From Nemertoderma westbladi (lineage: Eukaryota; Xenacoelomorpha; Nemertodermatida; Nemertodermatidae): DNA of 58,173 nt. The stretch is taken from contig JAUCBJ010005115.1 of assembly GCA_032718475.1 (NCBI GenBank), forward strand, positions 1-58,173. Reading direction: 5' to 3'. Position 1 is the first letter of the stretch; every line of letters starts with the position of its first letter. The notes beneath the pieces are model-generated. The model made no database searches. It saw only the letters and a program-made list of their open reading frames with translations, and was not told the DNA's origin. A program made the translations under genes and the position numbers. Positions 58,001-58,173 of the stretch are shown one piece after another.

Positions 58001-58173
58001 TATGGCAAGGTTGAAACTCTGCATGGGGACAATCTAATAAATTTTTTAAGTCAGAAGACAGACCCACATGACTTTGTGAAGGCGTTGCGGTCTAGCAAGA
58101 TGTTACAGAATCCCAAGGATGACCTAATATCCACACTTAAACAATTGGGGTTTGATATACTCTCCAAACTTCA
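55049..58173 (+). CDS. Mobile-element polyprotein: Cys-rich motif, P/T repeats, Ulp1-like C48 protease (partial)
   Basis: One frame is open without a stop from the end of the 39 bp array through the window edge (over 1,030 codons); the first ATG is 55097. Order: a short basic segment; a Cys-rich motif (RCCKCNRSGTCQNCLCSKRG ISCIDCLPGK, 55157-55246) like those of transposon polyproteins; 53 decapeptides GLPTDPPTPA (55371-56970); a linker; then a Ulp1/SENP-type cysteine protease. In the protease, TEYLSDDVIDCFLG (57346) matches the substrate-binding helix. His is in DEHFVLHV (57560), the Asp position reads Asn in CTVNPLG (57611), Gln is at 57743 and Cys in FDCGVYICLY (57761). Spacings of 17 (His to Asn) and 6 (Gln to Cys) agree with yeast Ulp1. 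C48 proteases occur in some LINEs (NeSL/Utopia type) and DNA elements; which applies here depends on sequence beyond the edge. The 5' end seems truncated at the array. Confidence 0.8.
55371..56970 (+). repeat. 30 bp coding minisatellite, 53 copies, no indels
   Basis: Unit ccaacggatcccccgactcc followed by agcgggtctg. Every copy is 30 bases, with substitutions but no length change over 1.6 kb, keeping the GLPTDPPTPA frame open. Long frames in other registers (446 and 379 codons on the minus strand, 215 on the plus) are shadows created by the same periodicity. Larger blocks recur: 56335-56520 and 56521-56700 share an unusual run of unit variants (tgcgggtct, ggattccct, acgtatccc). Confidence 0.93.

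Overview
This is nuclear DNA of a multicellular animal, most likely a marine invertebrate. Three things point there: a two-pore potassium channel gene with a spliced intron, an exon of an axonemal dynein heavy chain (so motile cilia), and a load of Penelope-like, Bel/Pao and non-LTR retroelements typical of invertebrate deuterostomes, molluscs or cnidarians. The exact lineage cannot be fixed from this window. There are no operons and no bacterial features. Only two pieces of host gene are convincing; most of the rest is mobile elements and tandem repeats. Seven large tandem arrays alone make up roughly a third of the window.

Layout. Bases 1-1640: two inverted Penelope-like element fragments forming a large palindrome. 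1849-13774: a complete insertion of an 11.9 kb Bel/Pao LTR retrotransposon (LTRs about 1.2 kb, 5 bp target duplication). It has a decayed gag-protease frame, has lost reverse transcriptase and most of integrase, and carries an unrecognised extra reading frame before the 3' LTR. 13775-14225: endonuclease fragment of a LINE. 14226-24800: AT-rich DNA with a small inverted-repeat element, a 19 bp palindromic satellite split by a 1.5 kb TIR element, and two opposed, internally deleted copies of one LINE. 25096-26469: THIK-type (KCNK12/13-like) K2P channel gene in two exons with a one-base frame slip. 26535-27575: hexanucleotide array. 27588-28110: LINE RT remnant. 29458-40308: 10.9 kb array of about 168 copies of a 64 bp satellite with higher-order structure. 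42497-47538: 5 kb array of a 20/17 bp repeat. 49262-50520: 20 copies of a 63 bp repeat in perfect register. 50600-50677: tRNA-derived sequence. 51549-52530: third copy of the same LINE, also internally deleted. 52600-54010: AT-rich DNA studded with TTCTAGAA palindromes. 54421-54560: axonemal dynein heavy-chain exon whose 5' splice site lies inside a 13-copy 39 bp minisatellite. 55049-58173: a continuous frame of more than 1,000 codons, open to the window edge, for a mobile-element polyprotein with a Cys-rich motif, 53 P/T-rich decapeptides and a Ulp1-like C48 protease.

The most novel points are the repeated splice donor at the dynein exon, the open frame at the right edge with its Asn-for-Asp protease, the three-state variants and higher-order structure of the 64 bp satellite, and the unknown third frame of the Bel/Pao element. 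No immune or defence system is visible.
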